A stretch of DNA of 64,000 bases from Chitinibacter sp. GC72 (GTDB taxonomy: Bacteria; Pseudomonadota; Gammaproteobacteria; Burkholderiales; Chitinibacteraceae), in contig NZ_VIRW01000001.1 in assembly GCF_009760905.1 (NCBI RefSeq), positions 296,323 through 360,322 on the forward strand, given 5' to 3'. The notes under the pieces were generated by a model that was not told the DNA's origin, did not search any database, and worked only from the letters and a program-made list of their open reading frames with translations. Shown here piece after piece: positions 55,654 to 63,924 of the stretch (its first letter is position 1; each line of letters opens with the position of its first letter). A program made the translations under genes and the position numbers.

Positions 55654-55702
55654 CAGTATTGCTCTGAAGCTAACAATATTTCTAGATTACAGAGCAATAC
55701 CC
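55654..55702. repeat. 49-bp palindromic repeat, copy C
   Basis: Left arm GTATTGCTCTG and right arm CAGAGCAATAC pair perfectly over 11 bp; 49 bp in total. On the minus strand it begins with the base directly after the TAA stop of the DUF1294 fusion gene. Confidence 0.8.
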
Positions 55703-56302
55703 TTAGATCACCCAGCTGGCCAACAGCGTTTTCTGGCTCAGCAAATAGCCCAGCGCGACAATGCACAACATCGCACTGGCTAAAAAGCCAACGCGAAAGG
55801 TGGTTTTCTGCGTTTTATGCCGCAAGGTTTGCTGCGCCAACCAGGCTCCCGGCCAGCCACCGCACAGGCTCACCAGATGCAAATTGGCCTCGGGAACGCG
55901 CCAACCGCCTTGGGTGGCCTGACGTTTATCCAGCCAGTACATCAGAAACACCAGCGCACTACTACCCGCACTCATCGCTAGCAATAGCCAGCGCGCCGAC
56001 GAGCTCAGCAGCATCAGCACAAACAGCGGCAACAGGCCATACATCAAATAATCGATCAGATCTTTGTTCGCCCCGCTCGCTGCTGCAGGTTTGCCGCCTT
56101 TTTTCGGCGCCACATTAATTGCCTGCACGCGCCCTTTGGCATCGCTGCCCGCCTCAAACCACAGCATATCACCCGCTTTCGGGCGGAAATACCCGGCGCG
56201 TTTCAGCGCACTGATATGCACAAAGACCCGCTCGCCCGCTGCCGACTGAATAAATCCAAAGCCTTTACCACCATTCCACTGCACCAGCTTGCCCTGCTTC
56301 AT
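55703..56302 (-). CDS. Cold-shock domain fused to DUF1294 membrane domain
   Basis: A 199-residue fusion. Residues 1-65 are a cold-shock OB fold (GKLVQWNGGKGFGFIQ as RNP1, ERVFVHISAL as RNP2). A basic linker follows, and from about 85 on there are four hydrophobic segments with VSLCGGWPGAWLAQQTLRHKTQK, the DUF1294 signature. This architecture is recurrent in proteobacteria, function unknown. I chose the ATG at 56302 because the pyrC-side terminator occupies the longer upstream frame. It is followed immediately by repeat copy C. Confidence 0.85.
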   Translation of the reverse strand: MKQGKLVQWNGGKGFGFIQSAAGERVFVHISALKRAGYFRPKAGDMLWFEAGSDAKGRVQAINVAPKKGGKPAAASGANKDLIDYLMYGLLPLFVLMLLSSSARWLLLAMSAGSSALVFLMYWLDKRQATQGGWRVPEANLHLVSLCGGWPGAWLAQQTLRHKTQKTTFRVGFLASAMLCIVALGYLLSQKTLLASWVI

Positions 56303-56320
56303 ATTCTGCCTTTGCCCAAT

Positions 56321-56350
56321 AAAAAGGGACGACAAGCTGTCGCCCCTAGG
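56321..56350 (-). terminator. Terminator of the pyrB-pyrC' operon
   Basis: On the minus strand GGGGCGACA and TGTCGTCCC pair with one mismatch around a 3-base loop, followed by TTTTTATT. It stands 49 bases after the pyrC' stop. Confidence 0.8.
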
Positions 56351-56398
56351 TGATTACGGTTCAAAACGAAAGTTCAGCGTGGCTGATCACTCAGCCAA

Positions 56399-57679
56399 TC
56401 AGGCCGAATACACGACCTTGCCTTTGACTATCGTTTTGGCCACTTTGCCGATCATTTCATGACCAATAAATGGCGTGTTTTTACCTTGCGATTTCAGTTT
56501 GTCCGGAATCACATACCAGCTCGCTTGCGGGTTAAACAGCAGCAAATCGGCGCGGTTGCCCACCGCCAGGCCAGCGTCAAAGCCCAGCGCTTTCGCTGGC
56601 GTTGAGCTGATCTTGGCCAAGGCCTGCGGCAAGGGGATTTTGTTGGCGCGCGCCCACGCTAGCGTAAGTGGCAGCAGCAATTCCAGCCCCGTTGCCCCGC
56701 GCTCGGCCTGCGCAAATGGCAGCAATTTGCCATCATCATCCACTGGTGCGTGATCCGAACAAATCATATCAATCGTACCATCGTTCAGCGCCGCGACAAT
56801 CGCGTCGCGATCGGCCACCGAGCGCAGTGGCGGATCGAAGCGGTACTGGCTATCAAAGAAACCAATATCGAGATCAACCAGATGAATATGGTTGATACTC
56901 ACATCGCAAGTGAGCTTCAAGCCTTCACGTTTCGCCGCGCGAATCAGCTCCAGACCGGCCGCGCTCGATACGCGCGCCAGATGCACTTTACAACCGGTGG
57001 CACGCATCAACTGAGTAATCTGTGCAATCGCAATCGTTTCGGCAACGACTGGAATACCGGTCAAGCCAAGACGCGAAGCGTATGGGCCATCGTGCGCCAC
57101 GCCATCATTCACCAGCGAGGCCTCTTCGGGGCGCAGGCGCAATTCAAAGCCAAAATTTGCGGCGTATTGCATGGCGCGGTATAGCACTTGCAGGTCAGCA
57201 ATCGGCACATCGCCTTGCGAGAACGCCACGCAGCCCGCTTCATGCAACTGCGCCATTTCGGTAATCTCAACGCCTTTTAAGCCGCGCGTTAAAGCGCCAA
57301 CCGGATACACCCGAGCCAGATCAAGCGTTTTACTGCGCTGGCGCAGCATCGTCACCAAACCCACTTCGTCGAGCACCGGATCGGTATCGGGCGTACACAC
57401 CACGCTCGAAATCCCACCTGCCACCGCCGCCGCCATTTCGGATGCCAGCGTTGCTTTGTATTCCTGGCCCGGCTCGCGCAGGCGCGCGGCAAAATCAACC
57501 AGACCCGGCGCAACGACCAGGCCGCTCGCATCAATCACTTCATCAGCAACAAAACCGGCTGGCGCGCTACCGACGCCAACAATTTTGCCTTCAGCGATAA
57601 ACAAATCGCCGGCATGTTCGGTACCCGCCAATGGATCAACCAGCTGGCCGTTTTTGATATGGATATTCTTCATAATCAC
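56399..57679 (-). CDS. Dihydroorotase-like protein, non-catalytic (PyrC'/PyrX type)
   Basis: A 426-residue amidohydrolase-fold protein related to type I dihydroorotase. The metal-binding DxHxHLREPG motif is replaced: Asp62 and LREPG remain, but the two His are Ala64 and Arg66. The later HCED and HVS ligand segments are also changed (RPEEASL, HLARVSS), while CSDHAP is kept. The overlap with pyrB fits the Pseudomonas pyrB-pyrC' pair, in which the inactive homologue is a structural partner of aspartate carbamoyltransferase. The first codon is GTG at 57679 (GTGA overlap with pyrB); an ATG two codons on is possible. Confidence 0.88.
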   Translation of the reverse strand: MIMKNIHIKNGQLVDPLAGTEHAGDLFIAEGKIVGVGSAPAGFVADEVIDASGLVVAPGLVDFAARLREPGQEYKATLASEMAAAVAGGISSVVCTPDTDPVLDEVGLVTMLRQRSKTLDLARVYPVGALTRGLKGVEITEMAQLHEAGCVAFSQGDVPIADLQVLYRAMQYAANFGFELRLRPEEASLVNDGVAHDGPYASRLGLTGIPVVAETIAIAQITQLMRATGCKVHLARVSSAAGLELIRAAKREGLKLTCDVSINHIHLVDLDIGFFDSQYRFDPPLRSVADRDAIVAALNDGTIDMICSDHAPVDDDGKLLPFAQAERGATGLELLLPLTLAWARANKIPLPQALAKISSTPAKALGFDAGLAVGNRADLLLFNPQASWYVIPDKLKSQGKNTPFIGHEMIGKVAKTIVKGKVVYSA

Positions 57680-58638
57680 AGTAGCCCTTTCTGATTCGCA
57701 GTCACAATGCTCAATACCGCCATGCGCACGGCAATACCAAAAGTCACCTGCGGCAAGATCACCGCCTGATCGCCATCGGCGACCGCCGAATCAATCTCGA
57801 CACCACGATTCATCGGCCCCGGGTGCATCACAATCGCGTCGGGCTTGGCGAGCGCGAGTTTTTCTGGCGTCAGGCCGTAATATTTGAAAAACTCCTGCGT
57901 ACTGGGCAGGTAAGCCCCCGCCATGCGCTCGTTCTGCAAGCGCAACATTGCCACCACATCCACGTCTTTCAGGCCTTCGGCCATATCGTGATAGACATGC
58001 ACGCCGAGTTGCTCAACGCCGGTGGGCAGCAAGGTTTTTGGCGCAATCACGCGAATATCAGGGCAACCCAAAGTCGACAGCGCATGAATTTGCGAGCGCG
58101 CCACGCGGCTGTGCAGTACATCGCCGACAATCGCAATGCGCAAATTGGTGAAATCGCCTTTGTAATGGCGAATCGTGAACATATCTAGCATCGCCTGCGT
58201 CGGGTGCGCATGGCGGCCGTCACCGGCGTTCACCACCGCAATACCTGGCTTGACATGCTTGGCAATCAAATGCGCCGCGCCCGATTCCGAGTGGCGCACG
58301 ACAAACAGATTCGCGCCCATCGCTTCCAGATTGTGGACGGTATCGAGCAGCGTTTCGCCCTTGGCGGTGCTCGAGGCCTGAATATTCAGGCTGGAGACAT
58401 CCGCCGACAGACGCTTGGCGGCGATTTCAAACGTCGTGCGCGTGCGCGTCGAGTTTTCAAAAAACAGATTGAACACCGACGTTCCGGCCAGATCGGCGAA
58501 CTTTTGATTGACTAATTCGCCACCGGAAACAAACTCAGCGGCTTTATCCAGAATCTGGTGCAAGACGCGGCGCGGCAGACCTTCGGTTGTCAACAGGTGA
58601 ATCAGCTCACCTTGGGCATTTAACTGCGGGTTATACAT
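57676..58638 (-). CDS. pyrB: Aspartate carbamoyltransferase catalytic subunit
   Basis: Condenses carbamoyl phosphate with aspartate in pyrimidine synthesis. The 320-residue protein shows [10 protein letters not shown] (carbamoyl-phosphate site), [14 protein letters not shown] and [12 protein letters not shown] chose the ATG at 58638 with GAGGA 7 bases upstream; the frame is open to 58656. It overlaps the pseudo-dihydroorotase gene by 4 bases. No pyrI follows, consistent with the class that uses PyrC' as partner. No PyrR leader hairpin is evident. Confidence 0.95.
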   Translation of the reverse strand: MYNPQLNAQGELIHLLTTEGLPRRVLHQILDKAAEFVSGGELVNQKFADLAGTSVFNLFFENSTRTRTTFEIAAKRLSADVSSLNIQASSTAKGETLLDTVHNLEAMGANLFVVRHSESGAAHLIAKHVKPGIAVVNAGDGRHAHPTQAMLDMFTIRHYKGDFTNLRIAIVGDVLHSRVARSQIHALSTLGCPDIRVIAPKTLLPTGVEQLGVHVYHDMAEGLKDVDVVAMLRLQNERMAGAYLPSTQEFFKYYGLTPEKLALAKPDAIVMHPGPMNRGVEIDSAVADGDQAVILPQVTFGIAVRMAVLSIVTANQKGLL

Positions 58639-58676
58639 GGCATCCTCACTGGGCACTACTGCACTTCAATTCAAGA

Positions 58677-58725
58677 GGGTATTGCTCTGCAGATAATGTT
58701 AAGATTGATCTGCATAGCAATACCC
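58677..58725. repeat. 49-bp palindromic repeat, copy D (best-preserved)
   Basis: GGGTATTGCTCTGCAGAT at the left and ATCTGCATAGCAATACCC at the right pair at 17 of 18 positions around a 13-base loop. It lies between ruvX and pyrB, 4 bases after the ruvX stop on the minus strand. Confidence 0.9.
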
Positions 58726-58729
58726 TTTA

Positions 58730-59152
58730 CTAATTCACAATACCGCTACCATCGAAGTAGGCTTGCAGGATCTGCATTGCCGCCACCTGATCGAGCGCCG
58801 GTTTCTGCTTGCGCCCGCGTACGCCGATTTCGTTCAAGGCCTGCGTTGCACCGGCACTACTCAAACGCTCGTCAACCAAATGCACGGGCAAACTAAACCG
58901 CCCGGTCAGGCGGTTGGCAAATTTGCGCGCCAAGCGGCTCATCTCATGCTCGGCACCATCCAGATACGACGGCAAGCCGACGACCAAGCTGGAGGGCTGC
59001 CATTCCTTGATCAAGGCCTCGATACGGGCAAATTTTTTGTCATTTTCTTCAAACGCAATCGTTTCCAGCGGATGCGCAATACCCAATTCAGTCGAGCCCA
59101 TCGCCACGCCGATCCTCACTTCACCAAAATCAAAACCTAAAATCGTGCTCAT
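58730..59152 (-). CDS. ruvX: Holliday junction resolvase-like protein RuvX/YqgF
   Basis: A 140-residue RNase H-fold nuclease family protein linked to 16S rRNA 5'-end processing and Holliday-junction resolution. GFDFGEVRIGVAMG with the first acidic residue, VVGLPSYLDG, VDERLSSAGA and the final DQVAAMQILQAYFD acidic pair are family motifs. I chose the ATG at 59152; the frame extends upstream into the fold-back repeat and that part is not protein-like. There is no Shine-Dalgarno of note. It is in the usual algH-ruvX-pyrB order. Confidence 0.92.
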   Translation of the reverse strand: MSTILGFDFGEVRIGVAMGSTELGIAHPLETIAFEENDKKFARIEALIKEWQPSSLVVGLPSYLDGAEHEMSRLARKFANRLTGRFSLPVHLVDERLSSAGATQALNEIGVRGRKQKPALDQVAAMQILQAYFDGSGIVN

Positions 59153-59174
59153 AGGAGAACGTCCAAAGTAGAAC

Positions 59175-59317
59175 GAAATTGGGAGCGATTTGCGTCGCGA
59201 GCCAGTGCTAGGCGCGAAGTAGCAGCGCAGAGCCCGGAATGGGCTAATGCCCATGAGGAGGTCGAGCAGCGCACGACAAAGTCTAGCGCTGGCGTAGTAG
59301 CAAAGCGCCCCAATTTC
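59175..59317. repeat. 143-bp fold-back (inverted) repeat
   Basis: GAAATTGGG at the left end (59175-59183) and CCCAATTTC at the right end (59309-59317) are exact inverted copies. The pairing continues inward for about 37 bases (GCGATTTGC against GCGCTTTGC, CCAGTGCTAG against CCAGCGCTAG). The centre has further short hairpins (GCCC/GGGC). It fills the yqgE-ruvX spacer and just reaches the yqgE stop codon. It shares the word GGCGCGAAGT with the repeat at 11704. Confidence 0.7.
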
Positions 59318-59888
59318 ATGCGTGGCCTGCGTCTTTGGATAGCATCGCTACGTCAATGCCCAGCAGCGCCAGCGCTGCCTCATAGCGCTCGTCCGACGGC
59401 ACTTCAAACAGGATTTTCATATCATCCATCGGCACTGTGAGCCAGGAATTCTCAGCGATTTCTTTTTCCAGCTGCCCCGCTTCCCAACCGGCAAAGCCCA
59501 GCGCAACAAACATCTGCGCAGGGCCGCCACCTTCGCCCACCGCGCTTAAAATATCGCGCGACGTCGTTAGCCCCAGCGAATCGCTGACCGCCAGCGAGGC
59601 CTGCCAGCTGCCCAGCGGCGAGTGCAGAATAAAACCGCGATCAGTCTGCACTGGGCCGCCAAAATGCACCGGCAAATCCGCCACATCGGGCCGATGCAGC
59701 TCGACTTCGATTTGCTCGAACAAGGTTTGCAGATTCATTCCCAGCGGGCGATTCAAAATCACCCCCATTGCCCCGGCAGCGGTATGCTCGCAAATCAAAA
59801 TCAGCGAACGCGCAAAAATCGGGTCGGCTAAACTGGGCATCGCCACCAGAAAGTGACGCGAGAGATTCATTTCAGCGGTATTTTCCAT
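59316..59888 (-). CDS. YqgE/AlgH family protein
   Basis: A 190-residue single-domain protein of unknown biochemical role. NLSRHFLVAMPSLADPIFARS is the hallmark start. AGAMGVILNRPLG, VHFGGPVQTDRGFILHS, and FVALGFAGWEAGQLEKEI follow. It is nearly always upstream of ruvX, as here. I chose the ATG at 59888 (MENTAEM); an ATG six codons later (59870) is also possible. The fold-back repeat begins at its stop. Confidence 0.92.
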   Translation of the reverse strand: MENTAEMNLSRHFLVAMPSLADPIFARSLILICEHTAAGAMGVILNRPLGMNLQTLFEQIEVELHRPDVADLPVHFGGPVQTDRGFILHSPLGSWQASLAVSDSLGLTTSRDILSAVGEGGGPAQMFVALGFAGWEAGQLEKEIAENSWLTVPMDDMKILFEVPSDERYEAALALLGIDVAMLSKDAGHA

Positions 59889-59995
59889 AGCCGCAATTAT
59901 CGCATAGCTTTTGCGCCGCTGCTGAGGCGAAACCAAATTGCCATCGCAACGGCGATTTGGCCACAGCAGTCATGAACAGGCTTTATATACCCATC

Positions 59996-60043
59996 ATGTA
60001 TATCCCTACAAAGCACACTTAAAAACAGCTATGAGATATACCT
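59996..60043. repeat. Degraded 48-bp copy G of the palindromic repeat
   Basis: GTATATC on the left pairs with GATATAC on the right, and the ends are ATGTAT and ATACCT. It is one base shorter than the other copies, so the call is tentative. Confidence 0.4.
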
Positions 60044-60262
60044 ATAGGCAATACAAGCTAACTGCGCCGCAAAGCACCTAAATCAGATTGCAAAATATAC
60101 CGTTTCGCCAAACGACGAACGATGAGCGCTGCCAGCAATGAATCACTAAACCCCAAAGCAGAACAAAAACAGTAGCAAGATCACATGCCATTTTGGCAGC
60201 GTGACAGTTTGCTTGAACTTGATTTGGAAGCTCGCCATTCGGATTCGGTCATTTTTTGGGCA

Positions 60263-60300
60263 TTGAACGCACAGCGGCTACGCTAGCGTACAATACGCTA
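60263..60300 (+). promoter_or_regulatory. Photolyase promoter with triple TACGCTA operator
   Basis: TTGAAC (60263-60268) and TACAAT (60289-60294) are separated by an unusually long 20-base spacer. The heptamer TACGCTA occurs at 60279-60285, inverted (TAGCGTA) at 60284-60290, and again direct at 60294-60300. The first two form the palindrome TACGCTAGCGTA. A long spacer with a palindrome is the layout of MerR-family promoters. Confidence 0.5.
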
Positions 60301-60331
60301 CCATTCGGTATTGATTGAACAAGAGAACCCC

Positions 60332-61777
60332 ATGACCGCGACAAAGACCACCGCCATCGTCTGGCTACGCCGTGATTTGCGTATTTTTGATAACGCCGCG
60401 CTGTATACCGCACTGAAAAATGCCGATCAGGTGGTGCTGGCGTTTGTGTTTGATACGACGATTTTGGCGGGACTGCCCAAGCAGGATCGTCGGGTTGAGT
60501 TTATCTGGGAAGCATTGAAAGACATTAAAACTGCGCTGCGTCAGTACAACACCGACATCGTGATTCGTCACGGCGACCCGCTCGTTGAGATCCCCGCTTT
60601 GGCCGAGCAATATGCTGCCAGTGCCGTTTATTGCAATCGCGATTACGAGCCAGCGGCGATTAAACGGGATGGGTATGTGGCTGCAGCCCTTAAAGAACAA
60701 GGCCGCTACTTCAATACCTATAAAGATCAAGTCATCTTTGAGCAGGATGAAGTGCTGACACAATCGGGCACGATGTATAGCGTGTTCTCGCCGTACAAGC
60801 GCGCGTGGCTCAATAAACTCGACAGCAAGGCAATGAAATCTTGGCCGGTGAATAAATTTATTCACAAATTGATGCCGTTAAAGGCCCAGTATTTTCCTTC
60901 GCTCAAAGAGCTGGGTTTTGCCAAAACCAATTTGTCCGAATTGAAAATCCCGCTCGGCATGGCCGGTGGCGAGAAGCTGTTTGAAGACTTTAAAAACCGC
61001 ATTGATGATTACAAGGAAGCGCGCGATTTTCCGGCAGTAAAAGGCGTTTCCTATCTATCGGTGCATTTGCGCTTTGGTACGGTGTCGATCCGCGAGCTGG
61101 TGAATTACGCTTTTCACCACGGCGGCGCAGGGGCAGAAACTTGGCTATCTGAGCTAATCTGGCGCGAGTTTTATCAGCAAATCCTGTGGCATCGTCCCGA
61201 TGTGGTCGAGCATGCGTTCAAGCCCGAATACGATGCGCTGCCCTTCCCTAATCACCCTGAATTGTTTGACGCCTGGTGTCGCGGTGAGACGGGCTATCCG
61301 CTGGTTGACGCGGCGATGCGCCAGCTGAACCAAACCGGCTATATGCACAATCGCCTGCGCATGGTGGTGGCGAGTTTCCTGGTGAAAGATTTGCTAATCG
61401 ATTGGCGCTGGGGCGAGCAATATTTTGCCGAGAATCTGCTTGATTTTGATCTGGCGGCCAATAATGGCGGCTGGCAATGGGCAGCATCAACCGGTTGTGA
61501 TGCACAGCCCTACTTCCGCATTTTCAATCCGGTATCGCAATCGGAAAAATTTGATCCGCAAGGCAAATTTATCCGCCGGTATTGCCCTGAGCTGGCTGAT
61601 TTGCCCAATGAGGCCATCCACGCGCCATGGGAAGCGAAGGCCAGTACGCGCCGTTCGGCCAACTTCCTGCAAGACACGGATTATTTCCCGCCCATTGTCG
61701 ATCACGCCGAACAACGTGAAGCCGCATTAGCGCTGTTCAAGCAGGCCAAAGGTGATGCAGCAATCAAGGAGAAATAA
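60332..61777 (+). CDS. phr: Deoxyribodipyrimidine photolyase
   Basis: Light-driven repair of UV pyrimidine dimers, 481 residues. The N-terminal antenna domain starts TTAIVWLRRDLRIFDNAALYT. The FAD domain includes ELIWREFYQQILWHRPDV, WRWGEQYFAENLLDFDLAAN, then NNGGWQWAASTGCDAQPYFR, all typical of class I CPD photolyases. I chose the ATG at 60332 (MTATKTT), with AAGAGAA upstream, over 60311. A photolyase or cryptochrome-type distinction (CPD or 6-4) is not certain, but the class I pattern favours CPD repair. Confidence 0.93.
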   Translation: MTATKTTAIVWLRRDLRIFDNAALYTALKNADQVVLAFVFDTTILAGLPKQDRRVEFIWEALKDIKTALRQYNTDIVIRHGDPLVEIPALAEQYAASAVYCNRDYEPAAIKRDGYVAAALKEQGRYFNTYKDQVIFEQDEVLTQSGTMYSVFSPYKRAWLNKLDSKAMKSWPVNKFIHKLMPLKAQYFPSLKELGFAKTNLSELKIPLGMAGGEKLFEDFKNRIDDYKEARDFPAVKGVSYLSVHLRFGTVSIRELVNYAFHHGGAGAETWLSELIWREFYQQILWHRPDVVEHAFKPEYDALPFPNHPELFDAWCRGETGYPLVDAAMRQLNQTGYMHNRLRMVVASFLVKDLLIDWRWGEQYFAENLLDFDLAANNGGWQWAASTGCDAQPYFRIFNPVSQSEKFDPQGKFIRRYCPELADLPNEAIHAPWEAKASTRRSANFLQDTDYFPPIVDHAEQREAALALFKQAKGDAAIKEK

Positions 61778-61874
61778 CAACATCGGTATGGATTGAAGTG
61801 CGGCAGCAGGCGCATTTTGGCCTAATATGTCCAGATAGGCGTCCGCGGTGGATGCTCAATCTGGACTTGAATTC

Positions 61875-63623
61875 ATGCCTGAAATAATTGCTCTGATTGC
61901 CCCACAAAACATCATGCCCGCATTTGCCGACTCTCTTGGCATCCTGGGCGCGCACGAGCACCATGTTGCCATGATGCATTCATCAGGTAGCAACACCCAA
62001 ATCCAGCGCTTTACCCTGCAAACCCCCGTCCAGAAAATTCATTTTCAGGAATCAAGCCGCTGGCTGCTGGCTGCGCTGTCCAATAGTGGGGCAATTACGC
62101 CCTATCTGTATAAGGAGCGCATTCTGGTTTGCGCATTGGGGGCTTGCAATAACCATCAGCAACTAGCCAGTGAATTGCAACTGCTTCTCAGCTGCAGCCT
62201 GGCTAATCTGATCGCGGCACTACTGGATCGGGCCCTGCAAGCAGGACATACATTCAGCGCAGCGCTAAAGCAACTGGAAGGCAAATTTGATGGCGATGTC
62301 GGCCTGATTGCCCAATACACCCCGGACGCGCAATATTTCTACGCGCTTAATCTGGGTGTTCCGCTCTTTTTGGGGCTGGAATCCGGTCTTGGACAGATTT
62401 GCAGCAGCAGTGCCAAGTTAATCCGCCTCCGTGCCAATCCGGTACACGAAATTAGCCATGGCGAAGTCGTGCGCTTTGGCTTGAATGCCCCAGCCCTGTG
62501 CCACAGCAATGGTGACTCCAGCCCTCTACTGATGTCGGCCAGCAAGACACTAAGCGTACCCCATCATATGCTGGCAGAAATTCAGAGTCAGCCTGTTACG
62601 CTGGCCGCACAGGTTGACAAATACAAAGCCGAGCAGGTTTTTCCCAAGCCACTCTTGGCCAAACTGGCCGGCATTCACAGCGTAACTCTGCTGGCCAGTG
62701 GCTCCAGTTTCCATGCAGCGATGATTGCCAGCTACTGGTTTGAAACCCTGGCCGGACTGAAAACCCAGGTCGAGCTCGCCAGCGAATACCGCTATCGCGA
62801 CATTCATCCTGATAGCCACGAACTGGTAATCGCCATCTCGCAATCAGGCGAGACGGCAGATACGGTAGAAGCTTTGCGCCTGGCGCAACAGAAAGGTCAC
62901 CCAGAAACAATTGCACTCTGCAATGCCGCCGACAGCACACTGACCACACTCACCGACCACACCTTGCTCACCAACAGTGGCGCAGAATTATCAGTTAGCT
63001 CAACCAAATCATTCACGGCACAATTACTACTGCTCTACCAGTTGGCACTAACGCTTGGAAAAACCCGCAAAACACTTAGCGCAGAGCAAATCGCCCGCGC
63101 CGAGCAGGAAATGTACAATCTGGCCAAGGTGATCCACGCAACACTGGATCACAACAAAGAGCTGCGACGCTGGGCTGGTGAGCTGCATAGCAAGCAAAAT
63201 CTCTTTGTCATCGGTCGGCATGCCATGTACCCCGTTGCGCTGGAAGGAGCCTTCAAATTCAAGGAAGTCGCCTATCAGCACGCCACCGGCTTTGCCGCCG
63301 GCGAACTTAAGCATGGCCCGATTACCTTGGTAAACGACGATCTGCCGGTGATCGCCTGCTTGCCATGGAATGCCCATGCCGAACGCATGCTGAGCAATCT
63401 GCACGAAATCCGGGCCAATCGGGGCGAGATCTTTGTGCTTTCCGACGGAAATCTGGCGTCCAGCGACAAGTTTAATGTCATCCATATGCCATCAGGCCTG
63501 CATGATCTGGCACCGATTGTATACAGCGTTGCCTTGCAACTACTTGCTTATCACAGCGCGGTGCTGCGCGGCAATACCATTGACAGCCCCCGAAATCTGG
63601 CAAAATCACAGATCACAGCTTGA
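61875..63623 (+). CDS. GlmS-like protein with degenerate glutaminase domain and intact SIS domains
   Basis: A 582-residue homologue of glucosamine-6-phosphate synthase. The C-terminal SIS region is well kept: LASGSSFHAAMIASYWFE, SQSGETADTVEAL, SSTKSFTAQ, FKFKEVAYQHATGFAAGELKHGP and the end DSPRNLAKS. The N-terminal half keeps the Ntn layout, but the invariant Met-Cys-Gly-Ile start is MPEIIALIA: Pro replaces the nucleophile Cys, so glutamine hydrolysis should be lost. It may use free ammonia, act as a sugar-phosphate isomerase or deaminase, or regulate. I chose the ATG at 61875 by alignment with GlmS residue 1; a GTG at 61848 is in frame. Confidence 0.8.
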   Translation: MPEIIALIAPQNIMPAFADSLGILGAHEHHVAMMHSSGSNTQIQRFTLQTPVQKIHFQESSRWLLAALSNSGAITPYLYKERILVCALGACNNHQQLASELQLLLSCSLANLIAALLDRALQAGHTFSAALKQLEGKFDGDVGLIAQYTPDAQYFYALNLGVPLFLGLESGLGQICSSSAKLIRLRANPVHEISHGEVVRFGLNAPALCHSNGDSSPLLMSASKTLSVPHHMLAEIQSQPVTLAAQVDKYKAEQVFPKPLLAKLAGIHSVTLLASGSSFHAAMIASYWFETLAGLKTQVELASEYRYRDIHPDSHELVIAISQSGETADTVEALRLAQQKGHPETIALCNAADSTLTTLTDHTLLTNSGAELSVSSTKSFTAQLLLLYQLALTLGKTRKTLSAEQIARAEQEMYNLAKVIHATLDHNKELRRWAGELHSKQNLFVIGRHAMYPVALEGAFKFKEVAYQHATGFAAGELKHGPITLVNDDLPVIACLPWNAHAERMLSNLHEIRANRGEIFVLSDGNLASSDKFNVIHMPSGLHDLAPIVYSVALQLLAYHSAVLRGNTIDSPRNLAKSQITA

Positions 63624-63686
63624 GAAAACAATCTAGGCGCAGATGCCGACTTTGAAGCAGGGGTAAAGTCACTCCCAGCTTCAAGT

Positions 63687-63735
63687 AGGTATTTGCCTGC
63701 AGCCCAGACCTGAATTAGCCTACCGCCACATACCC
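63687..63735. repeat. 49-bp palindromic repeat, copy I
   Basis: Ends AGGTAT and ATACCC, 49 bp. The inner CTGCAG and CTACCG positions partly pair. It lies between the GlmS-like gene and the rRNA terminator. Confidence 0.65.
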
Positions 63736-63764
63736 AGCCGACGCTTTGCCGATCTCGCAGACAG

Positions 63765-63796
63765 CAAAAAGCCCAGCTCTTTCGAACTGGGCTTCT
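63765..63796 (-). terminator. rRNA operon terminator
   Basis: An 8-bp stem (AAGCCCAG and CTGGGCTT, 10-base loop) followed by TTTGC on the minus strand, 12 bases after the 5S rRNA. The A/T flanks also allow termination of the convergent GlmS-like transcript. Confidence 0.8.
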
Positions 63797-63806
63797 TTAC
63801 TTAGGG

Positions 63807-63924
63807 TAGTCTGGCAATGACCTACTTTCACACGGGCAATCCGCACTATCATCGGCGCTGAGGCGTTTCACTGTCCTGTTCGGGATGGGAAGGAGTGGGA
63901 CCACCTCGCTATGGTCACCAGACA
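63807..63924 (-). rRNA. rrf: 5S ribosomal RNA
   Basis: The minus strand reads TGTCTGGTGACCATAGCG at the 5' end and CCAGACT at the 3' end; the two ends pair as helix I. Internal GGTCCCACTCCTTCCCATCC and CGAACAGGACAGTGAAACG are universal 5S segments. Its length is about 118 bases. Bases 63925-64000 are the spacer to the 23S gene, which must lie beyond the right edge. Confidence 0.95.

Larger units (their letters stand above)
59889..60331. other. Divergent intergenic region, yqgE / photolyase
   Basis: About 440 bases without a gene. It holds a degraded 48-bp copy of the palindromic repeat (59996-60043) and an operator-like triple repeat at 60279-60300. The remainder, including 60050-60260, shows no ORF or other structure that I can support. 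Confidence 0.6.

Noticed and set aside
59153..59254. N-terminal extension of RuvX
   Set aside because: It is encoded by the left arm of the fold-back repeat and does not resemble the family.
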